64,000 bases of DNA, from contig JANNES010000026.1 of assembly GCA_031378845.1 (NCBI GenBank), positions 62,001-126,000 on the forward strand, read 5' to 3'. This stretch comes from JAJNPS01 sp031378845 (GTDB lineage: Bacteria; Pseudomonadota; Alphaproteobacteria; Rhodobacterales; Rhodobacteraceae). Below the pieces are notes generated by a model. It was given only the letters and a program-made list of their open reading frames with translations, was not told the DNA's origin and did no database searches. Both the position numbers and the translations under genes were made by a program. Positions 1 through 8,348 of this stretch are shown here, piece by piece (positions within the stretch are counted from its first letter, which is position 1; each line of letters starts with the position of its first letter).

Positions 1-498
1 GGCGGGTCGAACGCGATGGGGCTGTTCTATCCGTTTCTGGATGATCCGTCGGTGAACATCATCGGGGTCGAGGCCGGTGGCAAGGGCGTGGACGACCGGA
101 TGCAGCATTGCGCATCGTTGACCGGTGGGCGGCCGGGGGTGCTGCACGGCAACCGGACCTACCTCTTGCAAGACCCTGATGGCCAGATTCTGGAAGGCTT
201 TTCGATCTCGGCTGGTCTGGACTATCCCGGCATCGGGCCGGAGCACGCGTGGCTGCATGACACAGGTCGCGCGAAATACGTCAGCATCACCGATGCCGAG
301 GCGCTGGAGGCGTTCCAGTTGTCGTGCCAGTTGGAGGGCATCATCCCGGCCTTGGAGCCGTCCCACGCGCTGGCGCATGTGATGAAGATCGCGCCCGCTT
401 TACCAGCCGACCATATCATCGTGATGAACATGTGCGGACGCGGCGACAAGGACATCTTCACGGTAGCCAAGCACCTTGGTTTTGACATGAAAATCTGA
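1..498 (+). CDS. trpB: tryptophan synthase beta chain, 3' part (5' end outside window)
   Basis: The frame is open from base 1 and gives the last 165 residues of the PLP-dependent TrpB subunit, which condenses indole with L-serine to make tryptophan. The first residues read GGSNAM, the glycine-rich loop that holds the cofactor phosphate. Near the end MNMCGRGDKD is the conserved C-terminal motif, with Cys at the position (Ser or Cys in the family) that contacts the PLP ring nitrogen. About 230-240 N-terminal residues, including the catalytic lysine, lie upstream of the window. The ATG at 16 is internal, not the start. No trpA follows; a 400-base gap does. Confidence 0.96.
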   Translation, partial: GGSNAMGLFYPFLDDPSVNIIGVEAGGKGVDDRMQHCASLTGGRPGVLHGNRTYLLQDPDGQILEGFSISAGLDYPGIGPEHAWLHDTGRAKYVSITDAEALEAFQLSCQLEGIIPALEPSHALAHVMKIAPALPADHIIVMNMCGRGDKDIFTVAKHLGFDMKI

Positions 499-500
499 AC

Positions 501-523
501 CGCCACCATGTTGCATGGCGGCG
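501..523 (+). terminator. hairpin just after trpB, possible terminator
   Basis: The bases right after the trpB stop fold as a ten-pair stem with one mismatch around a TTG loop (CGCCACCATG ttg CATGGCGGCG). There is no T-run after it, so a rho-independent terminator is only a possibility. Confidence 0.35.
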
Positions 524-708
524 TGGTACGGCGTTGCGGCCAACCGGTGTCGACGAATCGCGGAGCGTTGATTTTGCAACCATCGCGATCCTCGTGATTC
601 GTTTTTCAACGCCCGGTTTCATAAACTTTAGGCCAGAACGCCAGAACAGCGGGCGCGCGGCCGGCCTTTCTTGTGCCGTGTTGGCGCAAGAATCCCCAGG
701 GATATTTC

Positions 709-714
709 TATAAT
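709..714 (+). promoter_or_regulatory. putative -10 element TATAAT
   Basis: A perfect TATAAT lies in an AT-rich stretch 190 bases upstream of the gene at 902. No good -35 hexamer sits 16-18 bases upstream; TTGGCG at 681 is 22 bases away. It could be an activator-dependent promoter. Transcription from here would place the 737-782 hairpin in the leader. Confidence 0.35.
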
Positions 715-736
715 TCTAGGGGTTAGCCGTAAACTC

Positions 737-782
737 AGGTTTATGCGGCTCAACTATTGGCCTAGTTTGACCGCATAAACCT
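737..782 (+). promoter_or_regulatory. large inverted repeat in the leader of the PepSY cassette
   Basis: The left arm AGGTTTATGCGG (737-748), then C and TCAA, pairs with the right arm TTGA-CCGCATAAACCT (767-782). That gives a perfect 12-bp stem, a one-base bulge, four more pairs, and a loop of about 13 bases. There is no T-run after it. It could be an operator for a dimeric regulator, such as the LuxR-type protein encoded at 1978, or a leader structure in the mRNA. Confidence 0.6.
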
Positions 783-901
783 CAGACCCATTTTGGTGCG
801 GTCATGGGTTGGTCTTTCCTGATCGAGTTCACGCCGTTGGTCCGGATCAACGGTTGCCAATTCTCGGATCACCATCTCATCGGATCAAAAGGAAAGTCCC
901 C

Positions 902-1447
902 ATGAAAGTCAGAAGCAAACTCTTGATGTTCACGGCCACCGCAGCGCTGTTTGCCAATATGGCTAATGCCGCTATCGAAGCGCAGTCGCTGGCCGACAGC
1001 TATGTGGCCAAAGGCTACACGTATGTCGAAGTCAAACAGGGTCCGACCCAGACCAAGGTCGAGGCGGTAAAGGGCGAGACGATGGTCGAGGATGTCTACT
1101 CGAACGAGACCGGTGAAATCATCACTCACGAAACGCAGGCAGCCGACCAAGAAGAGATCGGTCGCTCGGGTGTCGAGATCAAGACAACCGACGAAGACTT
1201 CGCGGATATGGATACCGAAGATGACGACGCCGCCGATGACGAAGACGGCAACGACGATGATGACGCCGATGATGACGGTGCGGACGACAACAATGGCCAC
1301 GGCAATGACGACGATCATGACGATGGCGACAATCCCGGTCAGGGTGGCGGCGGTCATGGCAGTGACAACGATGATGGCGGCGATGACGGCGATGATGACG
1401 AAGGCGGCGATGATGACGAGGGCGGCAGCGGCAAGTCTGGCGGCTGA
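902..1447 (+). CDS. exported PepSY-like protein with very acidic Asp/Gly/His tail
   Basis: The ATG at 902 is chosen because an AAGGAAAG ribosome-binding site lies 6-13 bases upstream and it opens a clear signal peptide (positive start, hydrophobic core, ANA cleavage site near residue 23). The 181-residue product has a small folded part (about residues 24-95) resembling a PepSY unit, including the sequence NETGEI. After it comes a tail of roughly 80 residues made almost only of Asp, Gly, Asn, Glu and His. Such tails can bind divalent cations, but that is inference. It is first in a same-strand group with the genes at 1540 and 1978. Its function is unknown; it should be periplasmic or secreted. 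Confidence 0.8.
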   Translation: MKVRSKLLMFTATAALFANMANAAIEAQSLADSYVAKGYTYVEVKQGPTQTKVEAVKGETMVEDVYSNETGEIITHETQAADQEEIGRSGVEIKTTDEDFADMDTEDDDAADDEDGNDDDDADDDGADDNNGHGNDDDHDDGDNPGQGGGGHGSDNDDGGDDGDDDEGGDDDEGGSGKSGG

Positions 1448-1539
1448 TCAGCGGCACGTTTGATGTCGTGGCCAGACCCCGGGGCTTGCCGGGGTCTGGT
1501 CTTTCGCTATGGTCTGGTAGGAAAGGGGCCCGCACGGTT

Positions 1540-1950
1540 ATGCTGAACAGGCGTCAATTCACGGTCGGTCTTGCCACACTGCCCGCCCTGGCCGGACCAG
1601 CATTTGCGCAGGATTTTGCCGCAGACCTTCAGGCGAGTTTGGAGCAGGACGGGTTTCGCATTGAAAGCGTCGGGCGCACGTTGCTTGGCCGCGTGCGTAT
1701 TCTGGCTCAGAATGCCTCGGGCGAACGTGAAATCATTCTGAACCCGCGGACGGGAGAGATTCTGCGAGATCTGTGGATTACCCGCGGCAAGACACCCTCG
1801 ACAGAGCCGCAACAAGGCGGCAACGGCGTCGATCAGGGCGGCGGCGAGGATCACGACGATGAAGGTGAAAAGGACGGCGGCAATTCCGGTCACGGCGGCG
1901 GTGGGAATGGTGGCAAAGGGGGCAGTAGTGGCGAAGGTGGCGATGACTGA
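1540..1950 (+). CDS. exported PepSY-domain protein with Gly/Asp-rich tail
   Basis: The product has 136 residues starting at the ATG at 1540, with GGAAAGGGG at 1520-1527 as a ribosome-binding site. The N-terminus MLNRRQFTVGL is followed by a hydrophobic stretch ending AFAQ (residue 24), which looks like a twin-arginine or ordinary signal peptide. Residues 25-88 resemble a PepSY domain (FRIESVGRTLLGRVRI, then REIILNPRTGEIL). From about residue 100 the chain is Gly, Asp, His and Lys rich. It has the same architecture as the product of 902 with an independent sequence, which suggests an old duplication. PepSY units are known as inhibitory or regulatory modules of exported proteins; the target here is unknown. 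Confidence 0.78.
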   Translation: MLNRRQFTVGLATLPALAGPAFAQDFAADLQASLEQDGFRIESVGRTLLGRVRILAQNASGEREIILNPRTGEILRDLWITRGKTPSTEPQQGGNGVDQGGGEDHDDEGEKDGGNSGHGGGGNGGKGGSSGEGGDD

Positions 1951-1977
1951 CATTGCGATTGCAAGACGGGTCGCGGT

Positions 1978-2502
1978 GTGAGGCGTCGTGGCCTCGTCTT
2001 TGTCGTGTTGGTCATCCAAGCGCTCTGCGCAGTCTTTTTCGTGTCGGACATCCTGTCGTCCTATGTTGGGTTTCGCAGCACCCCGATCAGCTGGGAGTCG
2101 CGCGAACTGATTGAAATCGGGGCTGCAATGGGGCTGGTGATTGGCCTCGTTTTTGCGGCGGCTGCCCTCCGGGCGGCCTATCGCGACCGCAATCTGGCCG
2201 AAGAACGCCTGCGTCGTGCCTCGGGGGCATTTGCCGATCTGTTGGAAGAACGCTTTACCGAATGGAGCCTTACCAGCGCGGAACGCGACGTGGCGCTGTT
2301 TGCGATCAAGGGACTTTCGACGGCCGACATTGCCCGGGTGCGCAACACCAGCGAAGGTACCGTCAAGGCACAAACCAATGCCATCTATCGCAAGGCCGGC
2401 GTCACCGGACGGCCACAGCTGCTGAGCCTGTTCATCGAAGATCTCATGCGCAACGATGGTGGCGTCCGCGACGCTGCAAACGCCGCCAAAACGGCAGCCT
2501 GA
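1978..2502 (+). CDS. membrane-anchored LuxR-type (GerE helix-turn-helix) regulator
   Basis: The frame is closed at 1948 and opens with GTG at 1978, 27 bases after the PepSY gene. The 174-residue protein has two predicted membrane helices (about residues 5-24 and 47-67) and then a charged, helical linker. A LuxR/GerE helix-turn-helix follows at about residues 97-158 (LTSAERDVALFAIKGLSTADIA, then TSEGTVKAQTNAIYRKAG). It lacks a receiver or autoinducer domain. DNA binding from the membrane, with input from the two exported neighbours, is the natural hypothesis. The likely target is the inverted repeat at 737-782 or another promoter. The domain call is firm; the ligand and partners are inferred. 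Confidence 0.82.
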   Translation: MRRRGLVFVVLVIQALCAVFFVSDILSSYVGFRSTPISWESRELIEIGAAMGLVIGLVFAAAALRAAYRDRNLAEERLRRASGAFADLLEERFTEWSLTSAERDVALFAIKGLSTADIARVRNTSEGTVKAQTNAIYRKAGVTGRPQLLSLFIEDLMRNDGGVRDAANAAKTAA

Positions 2503-2509
2503 TACTGTC

Positions 2510-2878
2510 TCAGGGTAGGGCGTGCTCTTGCAAGACCGCAAGCGGAACAACGGCAAGTGTTGCTTGGTGCGTCGCTTCAAGCCGCACTCTGGGGGCGGCA
2601 CCTTCTTCATGCGCCTGCAAGAAGCGCGCGGCGCAAAGGCACCATTGATCGCCGGGCTTTAGGCCGACAAAACCGTATTCGGGGCGTGGCGTACTCAGGT
2701 CGTTGCCAAGGTATTTCGACAACGCCAGAAACTCTGCCGTCATAGTCGCACAAACCGTGTGCATCCCACCATCCATCGAACCGGTGTCGCAACAACCGTT
2801 GCGAAAAAACCCGGTCAGCGGGTCGGAGGAACACGACGCAAGCGGGGCTCCCAGCACGTTGACGGATGCGACTTTCAT
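2510..2878 (-). CDS. DUF2237 family protein
   Basis: This is a 122-residue cytoplasmic protein. The ATG at 2878 is preceded by GAGGTG, so it is preferred to the longer open frame upstream. The sequence carries the family's cysteine-rich pattern: NVLGAPLASCSSDPLTGFFR, then GCCDTGSMDGGMHTVCA, then the invariant NDLSTPRPEYGF-GLKPGD-WCLCA. It covers the whole family length. The function of DUF2237 proteins is not established; the conserved cysteines suggest metal or redox chemistry. It converges on the LuxR-type gene, with the two stops 7 bases apart. Confidence 0.9.
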   Translation of the reverse strand: MKVASVNVLGAPLASCSSDPLTGFFRNGCCDTGSMDGGMHTVCATMTAEFLALSKYLGNDLSTPRPEYGFVGLKPGDQWCLCAARFLQAHEEGAAPRVRLEATHQATLAVVPLAVLQEHALP

Positions 2879-3008
2879 GCAGGCACCTCGAATTCCTTGA
2901 CCCCTCAACATTTGCGCCGCAATCGGGACAAGTCCATCCCCTGTCTTGCTTGAATTTGGCGTCGGCGACTCCAACTTTGCGTGAACACATCCAGCCGAAA
3001 GCGACGAT

Positions 3009-4545
3009 ATGGAAAGCCTTGCCGAAGACCTTGCAACGATGGTGCGCCGCCCCCTGACCGAGGATCACGTGGCGGCCATCCGGCGAATCGGCGCGGAACG
3101 ACTGATCCACCGAGGCACGATCCTTCTGCGCACCGGTGATCCGGCGGATCAGTTCTTTTATGTCCTCGAAGGCGGCTTTCAGTTGTGGGATGAGGTGCGG
3201 GCCGAGCCGACCAACGCCAATATCCTCGGTGCGGGCCAGTTCATCGGCGAGATCGCGTTCCTGACTGGTGGCCGGATGCTTTACACCATGCGCGCCGAAA
3301 CCCCGACCCGCGTACTGGCCGCACCCCGTGACGCGATGCTGCGCCTGATGGCGGCAGAACCCGAGATGTCGGATATCATCGTGTCGGTCTTTGCCGCACG
3401 CAGGCGGGCGATGCTGACGCGCAACGCCACCGCCATCACCGTCGTCGGCGCCGCCGAAGACCGTCAGGTGCGCGCCGTTGCCGCCTTTGCCGCCCGCAAC
3501 AAGCTACCGGTCACGCTGATCGACTCCGCGACCGACGAGGCCAAAGCGCTGGGCGAGGCTTGCAGCTTTACCCCCGGTCCCGGTCCCATCGTGATCTTTG
3601 GCGCGGGCGAAGTGCTGGCCGACTGCACCCCGCTTGCCATCGCCGAACGGATCGGCATCGCCTATTCGCCCACCGACGCCACCATTGACGTGGTCATCGT
3701 CGGCGGTGGACCAGCGGGCGTGTCGGCGGCAGTCTATGCGGGGGCTGAAGGACTGTCGGCGTTGGTGGTCGAAGACCTTGCCATTGGCGGACGGGCGGGC
3801 ACGTCCAGCCGGATCGAGAATTACATGGGCTTTCCAACCGGCATATCCGGCGCCGATCTGTGTTTTCGCGGCGAGGTGCAGGCGATGAAGTTCGGTACGC
3901 GCTTTGCCATCCCGCACCGGGTGGCCGGGGTCGACCGCGAAGGCGCTGACTGGTGCCTGACGCTGGACAACGGCGCGCGGGTGATGGCGCGGTCGGTGAT
4001 TGTGGCGACGGGCGTGCAGTACCGGCGCATGCCGCTTGACCGGCTGGAAGAGTTCGAGGGCGCGGGAATTTACTACGCTGCGACCGAGATCGAGGCCCGC
4101 TATTGCCGCGACACCGACGTGGTGGTGATCGGTGGCGGCAATTCGGCGGGGCAGGCAGCGATGTTTCTGGCGCGCACGACCAAGCATGTGCAAGTGCTGG
4201 TGCGGGGTGCGTCTCTTGCTGACAGCATGTCCGCCTATCTGGTCGACAGGCTGACGCGGGCCCCCAACATCACCGTCCACTACCAGACCTAGGTTGTCGG
4301 TCTGGCCGGGACGACGTCGCTGGCTGCGGTCACTATTCGCAGCAGCCTTGAAGGTCAGGACTGGGTGCTGAATGCGCGCGCCATCTTTGTGATGGTGGGC
4401 GCGGCACCGAACACCGGCTGGCTGCGCGGGCGCGTGATGGTGGACAAGCAGGGCTATGTCCTGACCGGAGCCGACGCAGGCCCCGACGCCGCAGCCCGCG
4501 GTCGCTATGCCACCTCCTGTCGCTCCACTCAACCTGAGCGGCCCG
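3009..4545 (+). pseudogene. cyclic-nucleotide-binding / thioredoxin-reductase-like fusion, disrupted
   Basis: From ATG 3009 the frame encodes an N-terminal cNMP-binding fold (residues about 10-130) fused to a thioredoxin-reductase-like flavoprotein. It has the FAD loop VVIVGGGPAG near residue 230 and the NADPH loop VVVIGGGNSAGQA near residue 375. The frame stops at TAG 4290-4292 after residue 427. Reading continues sensibly in the same frame (VVGLAG, then FVMVGAAPNTGWL and GYVLTGADAGPD), so one GAG-to-TAG change explains the stop. From about 4500 the frame is also lost. The last block of the family (FAVGD and the FAD-closing helix) is absent, and the remnant runs into the 3' end of the gene at 4546. 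I conclude it is a dead gene with two lesions, unless the 427-residue product retains function. Confidence 0.82.
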
Positions 4546-5184
4546 CTATTCGTCATACATGCGTCGCTGTTCGTTTGACTGCATCCAGCCATCGACCTCC
4601 TCCACCGGGTTCGGCAAGTCGGCGTGGCGCTTGACCGCAGCCCCATAGGTCGGCAGGCCCTCGGTCGATGCTGCGGCCTCCGGCTGCCACAGGCGTGATC
4701 GCAGGACCGCCTTGCCGCAGTGATAAAAGGCTTCTTCGACATGCACGACGATGGCGAAATCAGGCACGCGATCAGAGACCGCCATGCTCTGGCGCAGCTC
4801 AATGTCACGAAAGATCTGGGCCGAGCCGTTTACGCGCACCACTTCGTTGCGGTTCGGCACCATGAACATCAGGCCTATCCGCCCGGTCGCCAGGATGTTG
4901 ATAAACGTGTCATATCTGTGGTTGCCGGGCCGATCCGGGATGGCGAGCCTGTGGCGGTCCAGTACCCGCACAAACCCGGCGGGGTCGCCCTTTGGTGCCA
5001 CATCGACGTGGCCTCGCGTGTCGTAAGTGGCGATGGCTACGAAGGGCGAGCGTTCGATCCAGGCGCGGACGAAATCATCGATATGATCAAGGATCTTGTC
5101 GGTCTGGCTCTGAAACTGGGTTTTGATTACCGACCTGATCTGGGCTTCGGCCGTCACTTCGTCGAGCAGGCTGTGGAGGGACAT
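4546..5184 (-). CDS. pyridoxamine 5'-phosphate oxidase-family FMN-binding protein
   Basis: This 212-residue protein has an excellent AAGGAGA ribosome-binding site before the ATG at 5184. Its split beta-barrel core is recognisable: SPFVAIATYDTRGHVDVAPKGD, then RPGNHRYDTFINILATGRIGLMFMVP, then VRVNGSAQI. This matches the MSMEG_1061-like branch of PPOX flavoproteins rather than true PdxH. Members bind FMN or a related deazaflavin and reduce or oxidise small substrates. The substrate here is unknown. It converges on the decayed flavoprotein gene at 3009-4545 and is divergent from ileS, with 161 bases between the starts. Confidence 0.85.
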   Translation of the reverse strand: MSLHSLLDEVTAEAQIRSVIKTQFQSQTDKILDHIDDFVRAWIERSPFVAIATYDTRGHVDVAPKGDPAGFVRVLDRHRLAIPDRPGNHRYDTFINILATGRIGLMFMVPNRNEVVRVNGSAQIFRDIELRQSMAVSDRVPDFAIVVHVEEAFYHCGKAVLRSRLWQPEAAASTEGLPTYGAAVKRHADLPNPVEEVDGWMQSNEQRRMYDE

Positions 5185-5345
5185 CTGACATCTCCTTTAC
5201 CTCTGCAGCTGTGGACAGTAATAGCACGGGAATGGGTATCGATCTACATTGTGCTCGAATTATCGGTCCGGCGCTCTGATCCCTCAGGCGCCGGGACAGG
5301 TAGCTTCGCCCCCGATCATCCGAACTCGCTACAAGGACCGCCCCT

Positions 5346-8300
5346 ATGTGCGCCGATACGCCCAACGCTGCCCCCGACTACCGCGACACCGTCTTTCTGC
5401 CCGAGACCGCCTTTCCGATGCGCGCAGGGCTGCCGCAACGCGAACCCGACTGGCTGGCCCGGTGGGAAAAGATTGGCGTCTACGACCGCCTGCGCGCGAA
5501 ATCCGGCCGCACGCCCTTCGTGCTGCACGACGGCCCCCCCTATGCAAACGGGCACCTCCATATCGGCCACGCGCTGAACAAGGTGCTCAAGGACATGGTG
5601 GTGCGCAGCCAGCAGATGATGGGCCGTGACGCGCGCTATGTGCCGGGCTGGGATTGCCACGGCCTGCCCATCGAATGGAAGATCGAGGAGCAGTACCGGG
5701 CGAAGGGGCTGAACAAGGACGACGTGGACGTGGTGGATTTCCGCCGCGAATGCCGCGCCTTTGCCGCCGGCTGGATCGACGTGCAACGCGAGGAATTCAA
5801 GCGACTGGGTGTGACCGGCAACTGGTCCGACCCGTACCTGACGATGGACTACCACGCCGAAGCGGTGATCGCAGCTGAGTTCATGAAGTTCGTCATGAAC
5901 GGCAGCCTGTATCAGGGCTCAAAGCCGGTGATGTGGTCGCCGGTGGAGAAGACCGCGCTGGCCGAGGCGGAGGTGGAGTATCACGACCATACGAGCCATC
6001 AGGTCTGGGTGCGGTTTCCGGTGGTCGAGGCAAGCAGTGTCCGCTTGGCGGAGGGGCGTGACCTTGCGACAAATGTTGAGGACCGACTGGAGCACCAAGC
6101 AGAACAGGATGAACGTGAAGCACTGATTAAGTCTGCGACTGTCGTAATCTGGACTACGACTCCATGGACGCTCCCGCAGAACCGTGCCGTCGCCTTCAAT
6201 CCGTCTATCAACTATGCCGTTTACGAAGTGACAGAGGTACTAGAAGGCAGTGCTGCGACGGTCGGTGAAAGAGTCATTCTTGCCGAGAGCCGTGTCACAG
6301 ACGCAATGCAGGCTGCCAAAGTAGCATCCTTCACGAGCCTCCTTCACATTGACGATTTGGACCTAGAGTTCACGAAGCTCGCCCACCCCTTCCGCGGCAT
6401 CAGTGACGCGGGCGGCACAGTCGTTGATGAGTGGGATTATCCGATCCCCATGCTCCCCGGCGATCATGTCACCGATGATGCGGGCACGGGGTTCGTGCAT
6501 ACCGCCCCCAGCCACGGCGATGATGACTATCAGCTTGGCGTGAAGTTCGGCCTGCCGATGACCTATAACGTCGAACCCGATGGCTCGTACCGCCCTGACC
6601 TGCCGCTGTTCGGCGGCCAGCACATCATCCTGCCCGATGGCAAGGAGGGCCCGGCCAACGTCAGCGTCATCAAGCAGCTGGCCTACTCCGGCGCACTTTT
6701 CGCCAAGGCCAAGCTCAAGCACAGCTACCCCCATTCCTGGCGCTCCAAGGCCCCTGTGATCTACCGCAACACACCGCAATGGTTCGTCGCCATCGACAAG
6801 ACGCTCGACGACGGCATGTCGACCTATGGCGACACGATCCGCAAGCGGGCACTGAACTCGATCAATCAGCTGGTCGAATGGACCCCCCCCACAGGCCGCA
6901 ACCGCCTGCATTCGATGATCGAGGCCCGCCCCGACTGGGTGCTGTCGCGCCAGCGCGCCTGGGGTGTGCCGCTGACCGCATTCGTGAAGAAAGGGGCAAA
7001 GCCGCCAGACCCCGATTACCTGCTGCGAAACGCCGAGGTCAACGCCCGCATCCTTGCCGCGTTCGAAGCAGACAGCGCAGATGTCTGGTACACCGATGGT
7101 TTCAAAGAAAAGATCCTGAGCGGCCTCGTCGATCCCACCGCCTATGATCAGGTCATGGACGTGCTGGACGTCTGGTTCGATAGTGGCTCCACCCACGCCT
7201 TCGTGCTGCGCGACCGGGCGGATGGTGCTGCGGACGGGATTGCCGATCTGTATCTCGAAGGCACCGATCAGCACCGCGGCTGGTTCCATTCCAGCATGTT
7301 GCAGGCCTGCGGCACCATGGGGCGGGCGCCGTATCGGGGCGTGCTGACGCATGGCTTCACGCTGGACGAAAAGGGCATGAAGATGTCCAAGTCGCTCGGC
7401 AACACCACCGCGCCGCAGACCGTGATCGACGAATACGGCGCCGATATCCTGCGGCTCTGGGTGGCGCAGTCGGACTACACGCAGGATCTGCGGATCGGCA
7501 AGGAGATCCTGAAGGGTGCCGCCGACAGCTACCGGAGGCTGCGCAACACGATGCGGTTCCTGCTGGGGAACCTTGCGGGCTTTTCCGACGCCGAACGGGT
7601 CGACGTCAAGGGCATGCCGGAACTGGAACGCTGGGTCCTGCACCGGTTGGCCGAACTCGACGCCGAAGTGCGGCAAGGCTATGCGAAGTATGACTTTCAG
7701 GGCGTGTTCACCAAGGTCTTCGCCTTTGCCACCACGGACCTGTCAGCGGTCTATTTCGACATCCGCAAGGACAGCCTGTATTGTGACGCGACCACCAGCC
7801 TGACCCGCCGGTCAGCGCGCACGGTGCTAGACATCCTGTTCCACCGGCTGACCACATGGCTCGCCCCGATCCTCGTGTTCACAATGGAAGAGGTCTGGCT
7901 GGAACGGTTCCCGGGTGAGGACAGTTCGGTGCATCTGGTGGATATGCCGGAAACGCCAGCGGCTTGGCGCGACGCAGTGCTGGCGGCGAAGTGGGAGACG
8001 ATACGCGAGGCCCGCCGCGTGGTGACGGGCGCGCTGGAAGTGCAGCGCACGGCCAAGGTGATCGGCGCGTCGCTAGAAGCTTCTCCCGTGGTTCATGTGG
8101 AAAGTGCTGCGGCGTTGAAAGCACTGAAGTCGGTCAACTTCGCCGATATCTGCATCACCAGCGGCATCAGCCTGACGGCCGACCCGGCCCCCGCCGAGGC
8201 CTTCCGCATCCCCGAAATGCCGGGCGTGGGCGTGGTGTTCGAACTTGCCCCCGGCCAGAAATGCCAGCGCTGCTGGAAGGTGTTGCCGGACGTTGGCAGC

Positions 8301-8348
8301 CACAAGCACCCCGGCACCTGTACGCGCTGTTCGGACGCACTGGGATGA
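5346..8348 (+). CDS. ileS: isoleucine--tRNA ligase
   Basis: This 1000-residue class I aminoacyl-tRNA synthetase charges tRNA-Ile. The HIGH signature is HLHIGH (residues 70-75) and KMSKS is at residues 679-683. A C-terminal zinc finger is present (CQRC, then CTRC, residues about 974-996). The CP1 editing domain is complete by motif (WTTTPWTLP, then GTGFVHTAPSHGDDDY). ATG 5346 is the first start in the frame and fits the family N-terminus. Bases roughly 6020-6400 (residues about 226-352) are less GC-rich, use different codons and do not look like the usual Rhodobacterales sequence, which suggests allelic recombination. The stop overlaps the ogt start as ATGA. Confidence 0.97.
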   Translation: MCADTPNAAPDYRDTVFLPETAFPMRAGLPQREPDWLARWEKIGVYDRLRAKSGRTPFVLHDGPPYANGHLHIGHALNKVLKDMVVRSQQMMGRDARYVPGWDCHGLPIEWKIEEQYRAKGLNKDDVDVVDFRRECRAFAAGWIDVQREEFKRLGVTGNWSDPYLTMDYHAEAVIAAEFMKFVMNGSLYQGSKPVMWSPVEKTALAEAEVEYHDHTSHQVWVRFPVVEASSVRLAEGRDLATNVEDRLEHQAEQDEREALIKSATVVIWTTTPWTLPQNRAVAFNPSINYAVYEVTEVLEGSAATVGERVILAESRVTDAMQAAKVASFTSLLHIDDLDLEFTKLAHPFRGISDAGGTVVDEWDYPIPMLPGDHVTDDAGTGFVHTAPSHGDDDYQLGVKFGLPMTYNVEPDGSYRPDLPLFGGQHIILPDGKEGPANVSVIKQLAYSGALFAKAKLKHSYPHSWRSKAPVIYRNTPQWFVAIDKTLDDGMSTYGDTIRKRALNSINQLVEWTPPTGRNRLHSMIEARPDWVLSRQRAWGVPLTAFVKKGAKPPDPDYLLRNAEVNARILAAFEADSADVWYTDGFKEKILSGLVDPTAYDQVMDVLDVWFDSGSTHAFVLRDRADGAADGIADLYLEGTDQHRGWFHSSMLQACGTMGRAPYRGVLTHGFTLDEKGMKMSKSLGNTTAPQTVIDEYGADILRLWVAQSDYTQDLRIGKEILKGAADSYRRLRNTMRFLLGNLAGFSDAERVDVKGMPELERWVLHRLAELDAEVRQGYAKYDFQGVFTKVFAFATTDLSAVYFDIRKDSLYCDATTSLTRRSARTVLDILFHRLTTWLAPILVFTMEEVWLERFPGEDSSVHLVDMPETPAAWRDAVLAAKWETIREARRVVTGALEVQRTAKVIGASLEASPVVHVESAAALKALKSVNFADICITSGISLTADPAPAEAFRIPEMPGVGVVFELAPGQKCQRCWKVLPDVGSHKHPGTCTRCSDALG

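Larger units (their letters stand above)
499..901. other. 403-base gap between trpB and the PepSY cassette
   Basis: No protein-coding gene is supported here. The gap holds a possible terminator hairpin at 501-523, a promoter-like TATAAT at 709-714, a large inverted repeat at 737-782 and, at its right edge, the ribosome-binding site of the gene at 902. Bases 700-790 are visibly more AT-rich than the coding neighbours. Confidence 0.6.

Noticed and set aside
869..1357. Long Val/Ile-rich open frame on the minus strand
   Set aside because: It is the mirror of the Asp codons (GAC/GAT read as GTC/ATC) and has no ribosome-binding site.
1200..1440. Highly repetitive GATGAC-type sequence that looks like a tandem or CRISPR-like repeat
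   Set aside because: It is the codon pattern of an Asp/Gly-rich protein tail; there are no regular spacers and the reading frame is continuous.
4290..4292. Amber read-through or recoding of TAG to make the full flavoprotein
   Set aside because: The 3' end is also frameshifted and truncated, and no recoding signal is seen, so simple decay is the better reading.
3504..4808. 434-codon minus-strand frame across the pseudogene
   Set aside because: Long antisense frames are common at this GC content; it is His/Arg-rich and matches no family.
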